58,000 bases of DNA, from the NCBI GenBank assembly GCA_014529385.2, contig CM043945.1:144205741-144263740 (forward strand), read 5' to 3'. This stretch comes from Adiantum capillus-veneris. Its lineage: Eukaryota; Streptophyta; Polypodiopsida; Polypodiales; Pteridaceae. This document shows, piece after piece, positions 24,801 through 37,079 of this stretch (positions within the stretch are counted from its first letter, which is position 1; the number at the start of each line of letters is the position of its first letter). A model generated the notes under the pieces. The model was not told the DNA's origin, did not search any database, and saw only the letters and a list, made by a program, of their open reading frames with translations. The translations under genes and the position numbers were made by a program.

Positions 24801-25468
24801 TTGGTGCAAAAAATGTTGAGAAATATGTCCTAGTCTATAATGCCATTTGAGTGTGTTTTCTTGTGTTTTTGATGCAGATGCATGTGTAGGCGATGAGTCG
24901 CCCAATGGATAAAGACGCCCAGTTTTGGGGACCAAAAGTGTGACATACTACCATCTTTGTTTAGTGCCGAAATGTGGCAGCCTTCTCGCACGAATTTGAT
25001 GATGATGCAGTTGTCGGTTAGCTCGCTGACAGAGATGAGATTTTTCTTGACACCAGGGACATAATATACGTGAGAAATAGTGGTGTGTAGGCCATTAGGT
25101 AGGTTAATGACAGCATCTCCATAGGCTTTAGCGAGTTGGATGCTGTTATCATCGAGGCATACTTCTAGAGGGTGTTCTAGATAAGTGATATTGGATAGCC
25201 AGTGTAGGTGATATGTCATATGATGGGTGGCACCCGTATCAAGTAGCCAGATATTGGGATATGAAGTGGCTATAGTGGTGGCATATAGTTGCAAAGGATA
25301 AGATGGGCTATCATAAGTAGATATGTCAGCATAATGAGCTTGACCATAAATAAAAGGAGATGGCTGGCCATGGCGTGTCCCCCCTTGAGGGTAAGAAGGA
25401 TATAGGTTAGGGTGAGAGATAGGACGATTACCTTGATTGCGTGGTTGCCGACAGTCCTTTGAAGACCT
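21837..25468 (-). pseudogene. Copia 3 Pol (protease to RNase H), broken
   Basis: Continues the gag frame from the insertion site (RSSKDCRQPRNQ), then protease IWLLDTGATHHMTYH, a frameshift near 24930, GAG-pre-integrase (LKWHYRLGHISQHF, CEGCILAKAHH), a TGA near 24684-24686, integrase (LIHSDVCGPLP, LRTDHGGEY, NGRVERKN), a 720-codon stretch with reverse transcriptase (LHHLDIKTSFLHGLL, LGLFVDDIPLLG), a TGA at 22478-22476, then RNase H (ISGYVDAKWARDD, SSSEAKYVAAALASRE, KLKHIKISFHLLKE) ending at 21837. The usual RNase H sequence DADWA reads DAKWA, a likely loss of one catalytic aspartate. Confidence 0.88.
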
Positions 25469-25469
25469 A

Positions 25470-25495
25470 TTTAGGAATTTTGGGAATTATTCAAG
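25470..25495 (+). repeat. Left terminal inverted repeat of the giant element
   Basis: TTTAGGAATTTTGGGAA, then TTATTCA. Pairs with the reverse complement of 44096-44121, with roughly 18 of the first 22-24 positions matching. Confidence 0.8.
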
Positions 25496-25915
25496 TCCCA
25501 TTTCTTATAACGCTATTAAAAAACTTAGTATTTTTGTGTAGTTTGAGCTATCATCTATTCACGGTTACACTCTATGTTTCATATACCCCTTAACACATAT
25601 CTATAGGGATATGTGTATTTATATACATACTTATATGCATCAACTACAATGACATCAAAAGAATGAGGGAAGCATGGCACTAACTCAATTTGCATTATAC
25701 TACATTATTCATGTAGAAAAAGTTCTTTGAATTAGTAGCTCAGATTTGAGACATTAATGTTAAAGAATTGAAGGGACCTCAAAATAGTGTGGTGTTTAGA
25801 TACACCAAGATAAAAAATAAAATCCAATTCACATATTTACATGGATCCAAGTATTGTACAACTCATCTGAGGAAATGATACTATGTCAAGAGGCTCAATG
25901 ACTATAAATACATCA
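25496..25915. other. Left subterminal spacer of the giant element
   Basis: About 420 bp of AT-rich DNA between the left end and the first gene. No gene recognised; no palindrome copies. Confidence 0.5.
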
Positions 25916-26685
25916 TTAAACTTTGCGTTTTCTCATGTATTTCTCCAATACGTACAAGGTTTCTCTATCACAAGATGCTTCATTTACCAACATATTGCAA
26001 GTATACTCTCGTTTGTCCCTTGCATAGATCCAACCAAGTAACCATGCAGTGATTGTTCTCTCCAAAAAACTTTCAAGCTCTTCATTTGATTGATTCCACA
26101 TTTTTGGAAAAATCAAGTAGGTTTCGGGCATATTCCACATTACACTGTAAAGGGCCTCGTCAAAAATTAAGGTATTATTTCCATCCAAATCATGAAAAAT
26201 TCTCCATGCTACATCCAAGTTCTTGTGGTATACAAATCGATATCCAATTAGAAGATCTGTCTTTTGGCATGCTGCTTGTCCTGCTATGACATTAAATTTT
26301 TGATGGTGTTGTGGAAAGCATAACTCAAGAATTCGACGAGTCCTTTGCAATCTATTAGTGCTCCAAATCCACACCTCAAACCATTGCATGCAAAAATCCA
26401 GGAAAGTGAATGCATCTTTGCGAATAAAATGCCACACATTTGTAATCTCTTTAACGAGATGCATATTTTTTCCCCAATCTGGGCATACATCACCATGTTG
26501 CATTTCAATGGTCTTAAGTAAAACACCATTGAGTTCAAGGATCAATACTCTTCTTTGTTTCCGTATAGTATCTGAGGGTGGTGGAATCAATTTCCTTCTA
26601 GGCCTATGAGTCCTCAATGACATGTGCCACCTCAATAGTAAATGCTTTGTACACTTGAAATCAAATTTATATGCTTCAGAATCTC
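25916..26685 (-). CDS. FCP1/NIF-type (HAD) phosphatase-like protein, copy 2
   Basis: Open frame without internal stops from a likely splice acceptor (exon start 26685, after TTTTGGAACAG) to TAA at 25918-25916; an internal ATG (MSLRTHRPRRK) could serve as start. The fold is that of FCP1/SCP-like phosphatases: motif I at VLILELNGVLL (the family has DLDxT; both Asp are changed here), the W-I-W-S-T motif (FEVWIWST), and a segment NNTLIFDEALY in the place of the usual LLIDDSP. Loss of the nucleophile Asp predicts a catalytically dead, perhaps binding-only, protein. It lies downstream of and parallel to copy 1 (28225-27093), with the same phase at the 5' splice border, suggesting tandem duplication inside the transposon. 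The upstream exon was not identified. Confidence 0.6.
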
Positions 26686-27092
26686 CTGTTCCAAAACAAA
26701 GGCATGATGGTCAATGGAAGAGATATTATTTTCAATTAACACACTGTGCACCAACATTATTTATTTTATCCATGATATATATAGACTTAAACCTTGAGAC
26801 GACAACAAAAGAAAATATTTTTCTTCAATACACAGAAGAAATCTTGTACAAAGAGCTCCAACCACAAAGATAAAAGAGAGACTTCTTTTCCAAGGCTGAA
26901 TAACATCTAGTTGATGAAATATAAAAGTGTACATATTTGGTTCATGTTCAAATAATTGGACCCAACACATTGTTTTGGCCGGAATACTAGAGCCCAACAC
27001 ACTGTTTCGGTAAAAATCTTCTTAACACATTTCCACCACTCTAGATGTATGTGAACATTCCAGGTGATTGAGTCAACGCGCACGCCAAGCCC
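26686..27092. other. Spacer between the two phosphatase-like genes
   Basis: About 400 bp. It may contain an intron or promoter for the downstream copy. No clear exon seen. Confidence 0.4.
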
Positions 27093-28225
27093 TTACTGGT
27101 TGTTTTCTTCCACCTACAATAACAAATATGCTAGATTAGATAAAAATTTGATTTTATTTTTTATATTTTTTGATAAATCTAAAGTGAGTCCTACCCATAA
27201 GCTTAAGTAGGCCTTTTGTAGCTTTGATATGTATGCTTTTGCTGCAACTCCGCTAATGAAATGACCACGACCATACCCCAAGCTAGTAGCATAAGCAATA
27301 GCATGTTGATCACTCAAATTTTTTGTTTTGTGAGATAATTTTAACAAGTTCAGCTGGTTTGAAGATAATAGTGGCACACCAAACTTGGATGCCAACATAG
27401 CTGGATCCTTGCTTAAGGAGTTTACTACTTTCTTGCCTCTACTTTCTTGAACATAACTTAACTTGTTATTGCACAATGGTAGCTGTGAAGATGCACAAGA
27501 TGAGCTTTCCACTTCGACTGAATTGTTGTCAAGTTCTTCCCTTAGAACTTGGACATTGAACATGCCCCATTCTTCCATAATGTCTTGAAACTTTGTAAAT
27601 AGTTCATGAACCTCTGTGATTGGAGATTGTCCTAGCCGATTGAGTTAAATAACAGATCGAATGTCATCTGTATTATTTAGATTTAAAAGGTATGGTAGAA
27701 GCTCATTGTAAAGAAGATAGTCAGGCCTCCCTTGAAAACTTTCAGGATATAAGCAGTTATCATTTGGGTTAATACATCCCTTGAAAGGGCTATCATCAAT
27801 GAGCAATGTATTCTTTGTACTGCATAAATTCCTGCACTGATACCAAACCCTCAACAAAGGATTAAACATAGCCTCAACATTAAGCTTATCCGGTCTATAC
27901 ACTTTTCGAAGATTATGGATGTAGCAATCTTCTTGTCCCCATACCATAAAGAAATGATATTTTTTATGTGCATGCTTTTCAAGAGTGTTCACATAAGTGC
28001 AAACATTATTTTGTAGCATGGTGGACCAAATACCAACATGAAAGTACTGACATATCTCATCCAAAAATTCAAAACAACCCGGACGAACAACAATTGTGGT
28101 GTGACCAAGGTCAATTTTGACACAATCTGTACATGGATGCCTCTTGTCTTCTTTGCTGAGTAAAAATCCATTAAGATCAAGAATGAGTGCATGTTTCTTC
28201 ATGCTGATTGCATGAGCAATATTTT
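27093..28225 (-). pseudogene. FCP1/NIF-type (HAD) phosphatase-like protein, copy 1
   Basis: Exon 1 from acceptor TCGTATGCAG (start 28225) to donor at 27195/27194 (TATGG|GTAGGA); exon 2 27113-27093 ends in TAA. Motif I is ALILDLNGFLL (first Asp kept, second is Asn), followed by VRPGCFEFLDEICQYFHV, GIWST, and LLIDDSPFKGCINP, the C-terminal DDS motif of FCP1/SCP phosphatases. One TAA at 27647-27645 interrupts the frame where CAA is plausible; beyond it come about 150 residues of unknown type (LPLCNNKLSYVQESRG; ATSLGYGRGHFISGVAAK). FCP1-like enzymes dephosphorylate Ser/Thr in proteins such as the RNA polymerase II tail; here the Asp-to-Asn change in motif I predicts weak or no catalysis. Confidence 0.65.
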
Positions 28226-29139
28226 CTGCATACGATACAAAAGAATGATAACAATTTAAGTTTTTGCACTTATAAATCTCAAAACAAGGGACCATATATT
28301 TGCAGTACACAATTGTAAATTGCACACATTTATTTACGTCTCATACTCCCATACTCATCTATAATGATGTCTCCTAAAAGTGATTACATTTCTCTATTGA
28401 TGTGGGAAGATTGAAAGACTAGTTTATCTCCATCTCTCTCAAAAGAATATAAGCTTCCAAGTGGCCTACGTTTTCGTGCATCAGGACGTAGCTCCTCAAC
28501 GTTGATGTCTACTTGTGGCACACTGGATCCTTGATTTTGAATGTCAATTTCACCTGCAAAGACAACATAATAGAATTTTGTATTATCTTCCAAAAATGGC
28601 TATATCTATACTAATCACATTGGACAAATAAGTACCTTTGTTTTTCTCACCAACTTCAATCCCTTGCTCCCTTTCTTGAATGCTCTGGACTTTGTTTGTA
28701 TTTGGTGTCGCTTTTCCTGTCCCTTTGTCAGTTTTTTCTTGTATGTCCTTGGTTGCAAGAGTCCCTTGGAGCTCTTCATTGGCTTTACCCTTCTTCCCAC
28801 TACCCTCTGCATCCTCATCTCTTTGAGGCATGTTGTTAGTGTCGTGTGAAGGTTTTGGAGAATTTTGCACAACAAAATCACTTTGATGCTCTACAACCAC
28901 CATCTCCTCTTCACTATTCCTAATGTCACTTTCATGAATTTGGGTCTCTCCAATTGTAGGTAGCATGTTCTCGCTCTCTTTAGTCATGTCATTTGAAGTT
29001 TTTTGAGAGGTTTGTTCTACAAGATCACTTTTGTGCTCTACAAGATCACCTTTATGAAACTCGGTCTCTCCAACAATGGTGGGTAGCACTTGTGCTGCTT
29101 GAGATATGCTATCTCCGTCTTCTATTTTGTTGTCTTCAT

Positions 29140-30757
29140 CTGAAAGATGAAAAAAGCCAAATTTTTACCAATGTAGAAAATAGTCTAGTGTATTTTCAAT
29201 AACCATAGAATCCATTTCATTTCCATCATCTAACCCAAACGTTTTATGCTAGAAAGGCTCCATTTAACACATTAACACAAAAATGCTAACCTAGAATGAT
29301 ACCTAAAGTACATTTGAAAGTGAGGCTTAATCTTAAGCTCCAGCCTAAGGCTTAAGTCTTAAAGTTTACGCTTTTGTTTCAAGCCTAAAACTTAAGTCTC
29401 AAAATTTATGCTTATGTTTGAAGTTTAAAATGTAAGTCCTAAGCCCTTTTTAGTCTTCATCATTCACTATGTGAAAACCTTTTATACTATGTGCACTGAA
29501 GATCTATTTATAAAACCCCTTATCTATGAATTTTTCAAGGTATCATCCAATTTTTTTCATAATCTATAAGTATTTTGTTATTTGTAACATTTTTTTGCTA
29601 CAATGCTCATGAGACTAAACTCATATGGTAGTGCTACACTAACATACAAAGGCAAAGCTCGAACTTAAGTTCGATCCTACAAAATAAATTTCAGTTTCTT
29701 GTTATATATTATGACTCTTTCTCTTTCTTAACATATGTAATCGCTACAATAGGATATGAAATTGTGAGCTTCACTTGAAGTACTGAGGTAGGATGCTATG
29801 ACAAGGACTTTTGTTGTTGAGGTAGGATTCTATGACAAGGAATTTTGAAGCTCAAACTTAATTTCATGCCTAAGGCTTAAGTTTTAACCTTAAGCTTATG
29901 TTTCAAGTGTAAGGCTTAAATCTCAAGCCATGTCTAGTCGCAGCGCATTCACTATGTATAAAATTATTATATTGTACACATCTAGGGACTATTAAAAAAA
30001 ACTCTTAACTATGATTTTTTCAAGGTATGATCCTTTTTACTTCATGAGCTGTAAGTATTGCTATTTGGAAGATTATATTACTACAATGCTCTTGAGATTG
30101 GCATAACATGGTAGTGCTCATGAGCTCGGCCTCACATGGTAGTGCTACACTAACATGTGGAGGCAAGGTTCAAACTTAAGTTCGAGCCTACAAACTAAAT
30201 TTCAATGCCTTATTAGGTACAAAGACATTATGAGTTTCACGTGACATATGCAAGTGCTACACTAGGATAAGGAAGTTCAAGTCTCACTTAGAACAACTCA
30301 GCCATGACTTTTTTGATTGAAGTTCATACACAAGTGCTTCACTATCTCTCCTTGTTAGGCTTGAACTTAAGTTTGAGCCTCATTAGTGTTTGGTAATGCT
30401 TCATTATTGTCTCACCAAAACCAAAATTTCTTACTCTTAAAACACATTTGTATGTTAGCTATGCTTTGTGAATTGACACTTTAAATAAAGACATGTGCTT
30501 TGTGATGGCTCAAACTCAAGTTTGATCCCCCTTATCATTTTTTAAAACAACAACAATTAAATCTAATTAAAATGACATACTTTTAGATAAAAACACAAGA
30601 TAGTATTAAGAAAATAGTGTTTGAAGGACCTAAAGTATCACAATTGATCAATTCAATACACTATCCTGCCTTTTTATACTTTAGGAGTCTGTTGGTACAT
30701 GATAATGGCATGCATCATTAAACCTAGTATCAAAAATACTCTAAGAAGCATTCGCAC
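29140..30757 (-). other. Intron 2 of the ParB/methyltransferase-like gene, with palindromes
   Basis: 1618-bp intron bounded by AAAAAG|GTGCGA and TCTTTCAG|ATGAAG. Splice phases agree (phase 1 on both sides). Contains at least four palindrome copies (around 29664, 30177, 30370 and 30515) plus degraded ones near 29331-29440. Confidence 0.6.
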
Positions 30758-32386
30758 CTTTTTCATCAGCTACTACAATGTCTTGAGGGGCTCTATCATC
30801 CTCTTGTGCATCCTCATTGCCTACATCATCATCCTCATTATCTTCATCATTTTCTTTTGTGCACTCAATATCCACAACTGGACTCATTTCTCCAACATTG
30901 TCTGCCCCCCCTTGATGATCAAAATTCGTAGCTTCTTGAACTTCACTATCATCCGTGTTGTCTACGTTATCGTTGTCTTCATTTCCATCAACATCCTCTC
31001 CACTGCTTTGTTGCTCATCGATGTCAAGCTTGTTAAGGTCTTCTTTTTCTTTATCATCCAGCTCCACTGTTTGTCTCGCAAGTGATGCTTGACTTGCACC
31101 ACACCACTCCTGCAAGGACGGATTGCTCTCCAAAAGACCACATTGAGATTCTAGCTCCATTGCTTCAAAATCATCTTTACATAGAGCAATTTCCCTTCTC
31201 TTCTTCGAAAAGATTTGCTGCAACACAACTCCACCGCAAAAAATTTCCAACACATAGCTTTGCTCAGGACAAAACCCTGTGATAAGGCCATCAATGAAGT
31301 TTCTATCAATAAATTCATGATCCTTGCCACAAGAGCCTGAGAAAAAGACTCTTTTTGTATGAGCTTTGTCAATAGCCTCAAATCTATCAACCTTTCTAAC
31401 AAAAAGAGCAACCATTGCAGAGTCCACAGTTCCATCTATCCATGAGTCATCTCTTGTTGCTTGGATATTTCCATATTCAATATGGACCTTAGTTGACTGG
31501 CTAGAAACCCCTTCAACAAGCATTCCGATATTGATGAAATCAATGAAACACACTAGCACATATTCGTATTGTGCATTCAATGTGTTTAGATTGAGTGCCA
31601 AATTTGCAAAAAAATCTATAGAGAGCTTTTCTTTAGTACCATGAAGATCCAAGACAACCATTGAAATGGTACGTGCTCTATATTGCAAAAGTCTTTGATC
31701 TTCCCCATATCAAAGCCCACCCCCTTGATTCTCCATGGAATAGACTCATCTTGAGATATAATGCCCATATTAGCTCTATAAAGATGATTGAGGAGAGTTA
31801 TTACACTTTTTGGAAGTGAGGGTGGAGTCTTCTTTGCTCTGTTGAGGGAGTCCTTGACATAGTACTAGCTATAGCTCTTCATTTGATTGTACTCATGCTC
31901 TCCTAGCTTGTACTTCTCACAAACTTGCTCCCAAAATAAATTTTCCCTTGTCAAATCAAAGAAGAATGATATTATTGCTTCTTTCAACACTCGATCTGTT
32001 TTTAGCTTCCAAGCCATCTCATCCATGTCCATTCTATGAGGGGTATGCTTGCACTTCTTTAGCAAGATGGTTTTGTCCAGGATTGCATTTTGTAGTTCAA
32101 GAACTTCTTTATTCTCGAGGCCTAAAATGCACCTGAACAATGTAGGTGCCAGTGTTGCTGTGCCAGGTGCTTGTCGAATCTGACCACCCTTCATAGTTAG
32201 AAATTTAGGATTTTCGTTGGAACCTTCGTCAATTGTTTCTCCCTTTGTATTTGGTAGCAAGCCTCGAGCATATTATCTCATGATCTTGACCCAATTCTTC
32301 CATATCTTCTCATCACATAGAAGCAAATGCAAGTCGGTCTTGACAAATCCCTTTTGAAGTGTGTGCTCTGTTGTCTCAACAAAGGT

Positions 32387-32734
32387 CTGCAAAATTGAAA
32401 ATTCCAACATCAATATTGACAAGGCTCTAACTTGTGGGATTGAGTCGTATACTTAATAAGTTCAAGCCTAGCTAGATTGAATTGTTTCTTTATATGCTCA
32501 CATACATCTATGCAAAGTCCAAAATACATGGGTATATGTAAGTGGGGCTCAAACTTAAGTTTGAGCCTCGCTTAGCCTCATATGAAAGTGACACTAAATC
32601 TTAAGTTAAAACCTCAATTTAAGTTCTAAATGATCAGATGGAGGTCTTGCTTGAGCCTATGATAGACTCTAGTTTACAAATAGATATTGATTAAAAAGAC
32701 TCACATCCATGTTTTCAAAGAATCAAACAAGTAC
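32387..32734 (-). other. Intron 1 of the ParB/methyltransferase-like gene
   Basis: 348 bp between TGGAAG|GTACTT and ATTTTGCAG|ACC, phase 0. It contains a perfect 22-bp palindrome at 32546-32567. Confidence 0.6.
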
Positions 32735-34259
32735 CTTCCAAGCCTCAAAGTCCTTCTTGGTTTGGTTGACACCAGGTGGTGGCTTAGAAGGACAACCATT
32801 TGCATGCCACTGTGCTCGTGCTTGCATAAGTTGGTCAAGAAATGGCTCCTTTTGCATTGACATTGCAACAGATAGATTCGCATCTTTAGAGATTTCACGA
32901 GAGATCTTTGGTGGGCAATTGAGAATAATCTTTGATCGTCTATATTTGAATTGTTGACGCAATTGAAAGGTAACCTTTGCAACGTTTGCACCTTGCAAAC
33001 GTTTTGCAGCACTAATGGAGTGTTGTCTAGAGATGATCTAGTAATCAACATTGCGAACATCCTCTTTGGCAAGTTTGTCAAGAGGATGTTTTTTGGAAGG
33101 ATCACAAGGCATCAAAATTGCTAGTATCTCCTCTTGCTTTGGTTCTTGAATGAAGTCTAAAGTCAAAATCCTGACCCAATCTAGATTTAATCTTCTGTAC
33201 ACATAGTTTGATGGATCAGGAAAACACCTTGTCACGTCAATGCTAAAGACTTCATTGATTCCAAAAGGATAGAATCCCTTCTTGATTTCTAAAGAGGTCA
33301 GTGCCTTGTTATCTTCGGATGGAGTTTCCATGTCCATCAACTCCTCTTCCAAAACCTCTTTTTCTTGTGCACTCTTTTTCATCTTCCTCTTTGCTAGTTT
33401 TTGTCGATCTTCCTCAAGAGTAGAATCATCCTTTGCCTTTCTTTTTCTTCTGAGTTCTTGTGCATCTTGCCCTTGTGAACCTTCTTGCTCCTCTAAATTA
33501 ATGGTGGCAGTGATCTTCTGTACATGTGTTGAAGCGCTTGCACGAGCACCTCTTGATGCTGCAAGTGCACTCCTAACTATGGCTTTCCTTGTCTTCTCCA
33601 CAACTTTCTTAGGTAGTGCCCCTATTGGTTTCTTTGTAGGTACAATCTTCTTTGGTAATCTCAAGACTCGCTTTGCATGTTTCACTGCCTTCACTAGGTC
33701 TTCCACACAGTCCACACCCGAGTCTTCTTGATTAGTGAAGCTGGAGATCTTCAATCCTAATTTTACAATAGAATTTTCTTTTCCTAGTTTGCTACCATTC
33801 ATGTCTGCTACATGAAAAGTGCCCAATGATAAGCAAAACTTGTTTGCCTTTATGGTCTCTCCAATAGGTAGCACATTACATGCAAAGCATGGCATTGTTG
33901 TTGCATCCACATCATCTTTGACACCCACAACAATCCCCATGTCTCCATATTTCATATCACCTTGTGACAAATATAGATGGATGTCACCTTTGTATTTTGC
34001 ATCTGTATCGTAGGTATCCACAAACCACTTCACTCCTTCTTCTTTTGTTAACTCAAAGGTCTTGTCAACCTTTATTCTTGGAGCAGTAGTTTTGGCGTGA
34101 GTGAACATTCCAAGAACATCGAGTGTGAAGACTTGTGCACCCTGCTCTGGTATACTTGGTACATTGGAAGCCTCCATTCCTGAAACGACCAAAAAGAACA
34201 ATGTTAGAACCTAAACAAGGAGCATATGTTTAAGTTAAATAGTACATTTAAAAAAAACA

Positions 34260-37060
34260 CTAGCATGTGTAGGCGAGGCTCGAACTTAAGTTTGAGCCAA
34301 AAGATGTTGTTTTGTACCCTTGCTAGCCACAAGGATGTCATGAGAGTAGTCTTGCAAGTTAGTGCTACATTAAATTTGAGCCTAAAAGTGAAGCTATATT
34401 ATTTTTCAAGCTAGAAGGGTGTCATGAGGCTAGGCATGCACTCTAGTGCTACATTGGAGAGGAAGCTCAAACTTAAGTTTGAGCCTAAAAGTGAATTTTT
34501 ATTCCCTGATGCACTTGAGGCTCAAACTTAAGATCGAGCCTAAAGGTGCTATTCTATGCCCTTGATAGCCACAAATATGTCATCAAGCTAGCCTTCCATG
34601 CTAGTGCTACACTCAAATATGCAAGTGGGGATCAAACTTAAGTTTGAGCCTCTTGTCATTGGTAACCAAAAGGATGCCATGAGGCTAGACTTAAGTTCAA
34701 TCCTAAGTGTTTTTCTATTCTTGCATGAATCCTAAAAGGATTTAGTGAATCTAGATTTTCATGATAGTGCTATACTAACATATCTAGGTGAGGCTCGAAC
34801 TTAAGCTCGAGCCTCTTGCCTCTGGTAGCCACAAGAATGTCCCTCGGCTAGCCTTACACCCTAGTGCTACAATAGCATATGAAAATAAGGCTATCCACAA
34901 GGATGTCATGAGGAAATCCTTGCATCCTAGTGCTAAAGAATATGCACTTGAGGCTCAAACTTAAGATCGAGCCTCATGCCTCTGGTATACTAACATATCT
35001 ATACTAACATTTCATGATAGTGCTATACTAACATATCTAGGTGAGGCTCAAACTTAAGCTTGAGCCTCTTGCCTCTGGTAGCCACAAGGATGTCCCTCGG
35101 CTAGCCTTACACCCTAGTGCTACGATACCATATGCAAATAAGGCTAGCCACAAGGATGTCATGAGGCAAGCCTTGCATCCTAGTGCTAAAGAATATGCAC
35201 TTTAGGCTCGAATTTAAGATCGAGCCTAAAGGTGTTCTTCTATGCCCTTGGTAGCAACAAGCCCTACATGCTGGTGCTACTCTAGTATATGCAAGTGAGG
35301 ATCGAACTTTGAACTTAAGTTTGAACCTACTGGCATTGGTAGCCACACAGATGTCATGAGGCTAACCTTACACCCTAGTGCTAAAGTAACATATACAGTT
35401 GATGCTCAAACTTAAGTTCAAGGCAGACTTGCTATATTAGCATATGTAGGCAAGGTTCGAACTTAAGCTCGAGCCTCTTTCCCTAAGTAGCAACAAGGAT
35501 GTCATTATGCCAGACTTGCTACAATAGCATATGTAGGCAAGGTTCGAACTTAAATTTGAGCCGCTTTCCCTAAGTAGACACAAGGGTGACATTAAGTTAG
35601 ACTTGCTATGTTAGCATAAGTAGGCAAGGTTCAAACTTAAGTTTGAGCCTCTTTCCCTAAGTAGCCACAAGGATGTCATTAAGATAGCCTACAATAGCAT
35701 ATGCAGGCAAGGTTAAAACTTAAATTTGAGCCGCTTTCCCTAAGTATTCACAAGGATGTCATTAGGTTAGACTTGCTATACTAGCATATGTAGGCGAGGT
35801 TCGAACTTAAGTTCGAGCCTCTTTCCCTAAGTAGCCACAAGGATATCCCTCGGCTAGCCTTACACATTGGTGCTACAATATCATATGCAATTGAGGCTAA
35901 AACTTAAGTTTGAACCTAAAGGTGTTGTTATGTTCCCTTGGTATCCACAAGGATGTCATGAAGCTAGAGTTTCATGCTAGTGTTATACTAGCATATGTAG
36001 GCAAGGCTCAAACTTAAGTTCGAGCCTCTTGCCCTTAGTAGACACAAGGATGTCATGAGGAAATCCTTGCATCCTAGTGCTACACTAGCATATGAAAATG
36101 AGGCTTGAGCTTAAGGTGCTATTCTATACCCATGGTAGCCACAAGGATGGCATTAGGCTTGCATTCTAGTGCTACACTAGCCTATGCAAGTGAGGATCAA
36201 ACTTAAGTTCGAGCCTCTTGAAATTAGTATCTCTAAAGGATGAGTCTATACATACTCCCTAGTGCTACAGTAGCTTATACAATTGAGGCTCGAACTTAAG
36301 CTCGAGCCTCAAAGTGTTTTTCTTTTCCTTTGGTATCCACATGGATGTCATGAAGCTATACATGCATCGTAGTGCTATACTGACATTTGTAGGCAAGGTC
36401 TATACTTAAGTGCAAGCTTTTTCCCATTGTTTGCCACAAGGATGCTATTCTATGACCTTAGTAGCTATAAGGATTTCACAAGGCTAACCTTTCCTCCTAG
36501 CGCTACAGTATGAAATACTCAAACTTTAGCTTGAGTCTAAAGATATTTTTCCATGCCCTTGATAGCCACAAGGATGTCGTGAGGCTCTGCCCTTGCATAG
36601 TAGGGCTACACAGCAAGCAAGGCTCTTTCCATTGGTAGCTACAAGGATGTTAGGAGGCAAGCCTTGCATCCTAGTTCTAAAGAATATGCACTTGAGGCTC
36701 GAACTTAAGATCGAGCCTAAAGGTGTTCTTCTATGCCCCGTGTAGCAACAAGCCCTACATGATGGTGCTACTCTACTATATGCAAGTGAGGATTGAACTT
36801 AAGTTTGAGCCCACTGGCATTGGTAGCCACACAGATGTCATGAGGCTAACCATACACCCTAGTGCTAAAGTAATATATACAGTTGAGGCTCAAACTTAAG
36901 TTCAAGGCAGACTTGCTATATTAGCATATGTAGGCAAGGTTCAAACTTAAGCTCGAGCCTCTTTCCCTAAGTAGCCACAAGTATGCCATTAAGCCAAACT
37001 TGCTACAATAGCATATGTAGGCGAGGTTCGAACTTAAATTTGAGGCGCTTTCCCTAGAGT
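34260..37060. repeat. Palindrome-bearing minisatellite array A
   Basis: About 26 copies of a near-perfect palindrome, consensus AGGCTCRAACTTAAGYTYGAGCCT, spaced roughly 60-150 bp. Between the palindromes recur GTAGCCACAAGGATGTCATG, CTAGTGCTACACTAGCATAT and GCAAGTGAGG. An extended example is 36283-36312, a 30-bp dyad with one mismatched pair. Each unit could extrude a hairpin with an 11-15-bp stem. No gene lies in the array; it separates the leftward cargo genes from the rightward transposase-like gene. Confidence 0.9.
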
Positions 37061-37079
37061 AGTTAAGTCTCAAGCACTT

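Larger units (their letters stand above)
28384..34177 (-). pseudogene. ParB-like plus DNA-methyltransferase-like cargo gene, four exons
   Basis: Exon model from matching phases: 34179-32735 (ATG 34177, MEASNVPSIPEQ), 32386-30758, 29139-28636, 28553-28384, all with GT-AG borders. The end of exon 1 has a ParB-N-like pattern: RRLNLDWVRILTLDF, ILMPCDPS, then a GxH-like IISRQHSISAAKRLQ (33037 region). Exon 2 ends with a segment resembling beta-class amino-methyltransferases: VVLDLHG at the position of motif IV (DPPW/Y, degenerate) and SYVLEIFCGGVVLQQ as the cofactor motif. The tail is highly acidic. TAG 33040-33038, TAA 32275-32273, TAG 31867-31865 and a 1-bp frameshift near 31690-31705 break it. 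Total length would be about 1249 residues. ParB-methyltransferase fusions are familiar in phages; assignment here is by eye, ParB firmer than methyltransferase. Confidence 0.6.

Noticed and set aside
25466-25474. TTA/TAA as a PIF/Harbinger-type 3-bp target duplication
   Set aside because: The left copy would be TTA and the right TAA, which are not identical on one strand. TA gives identical flanks and restores the gag frame.
34260-37060. Regular short repeats resembling a CRISPR array
   Set aside because: The unit is a eukaryotic minisatellite with variable spacing, diverged repeats and related rather than unique spacers, in plant DNA with introns and no cas genes.
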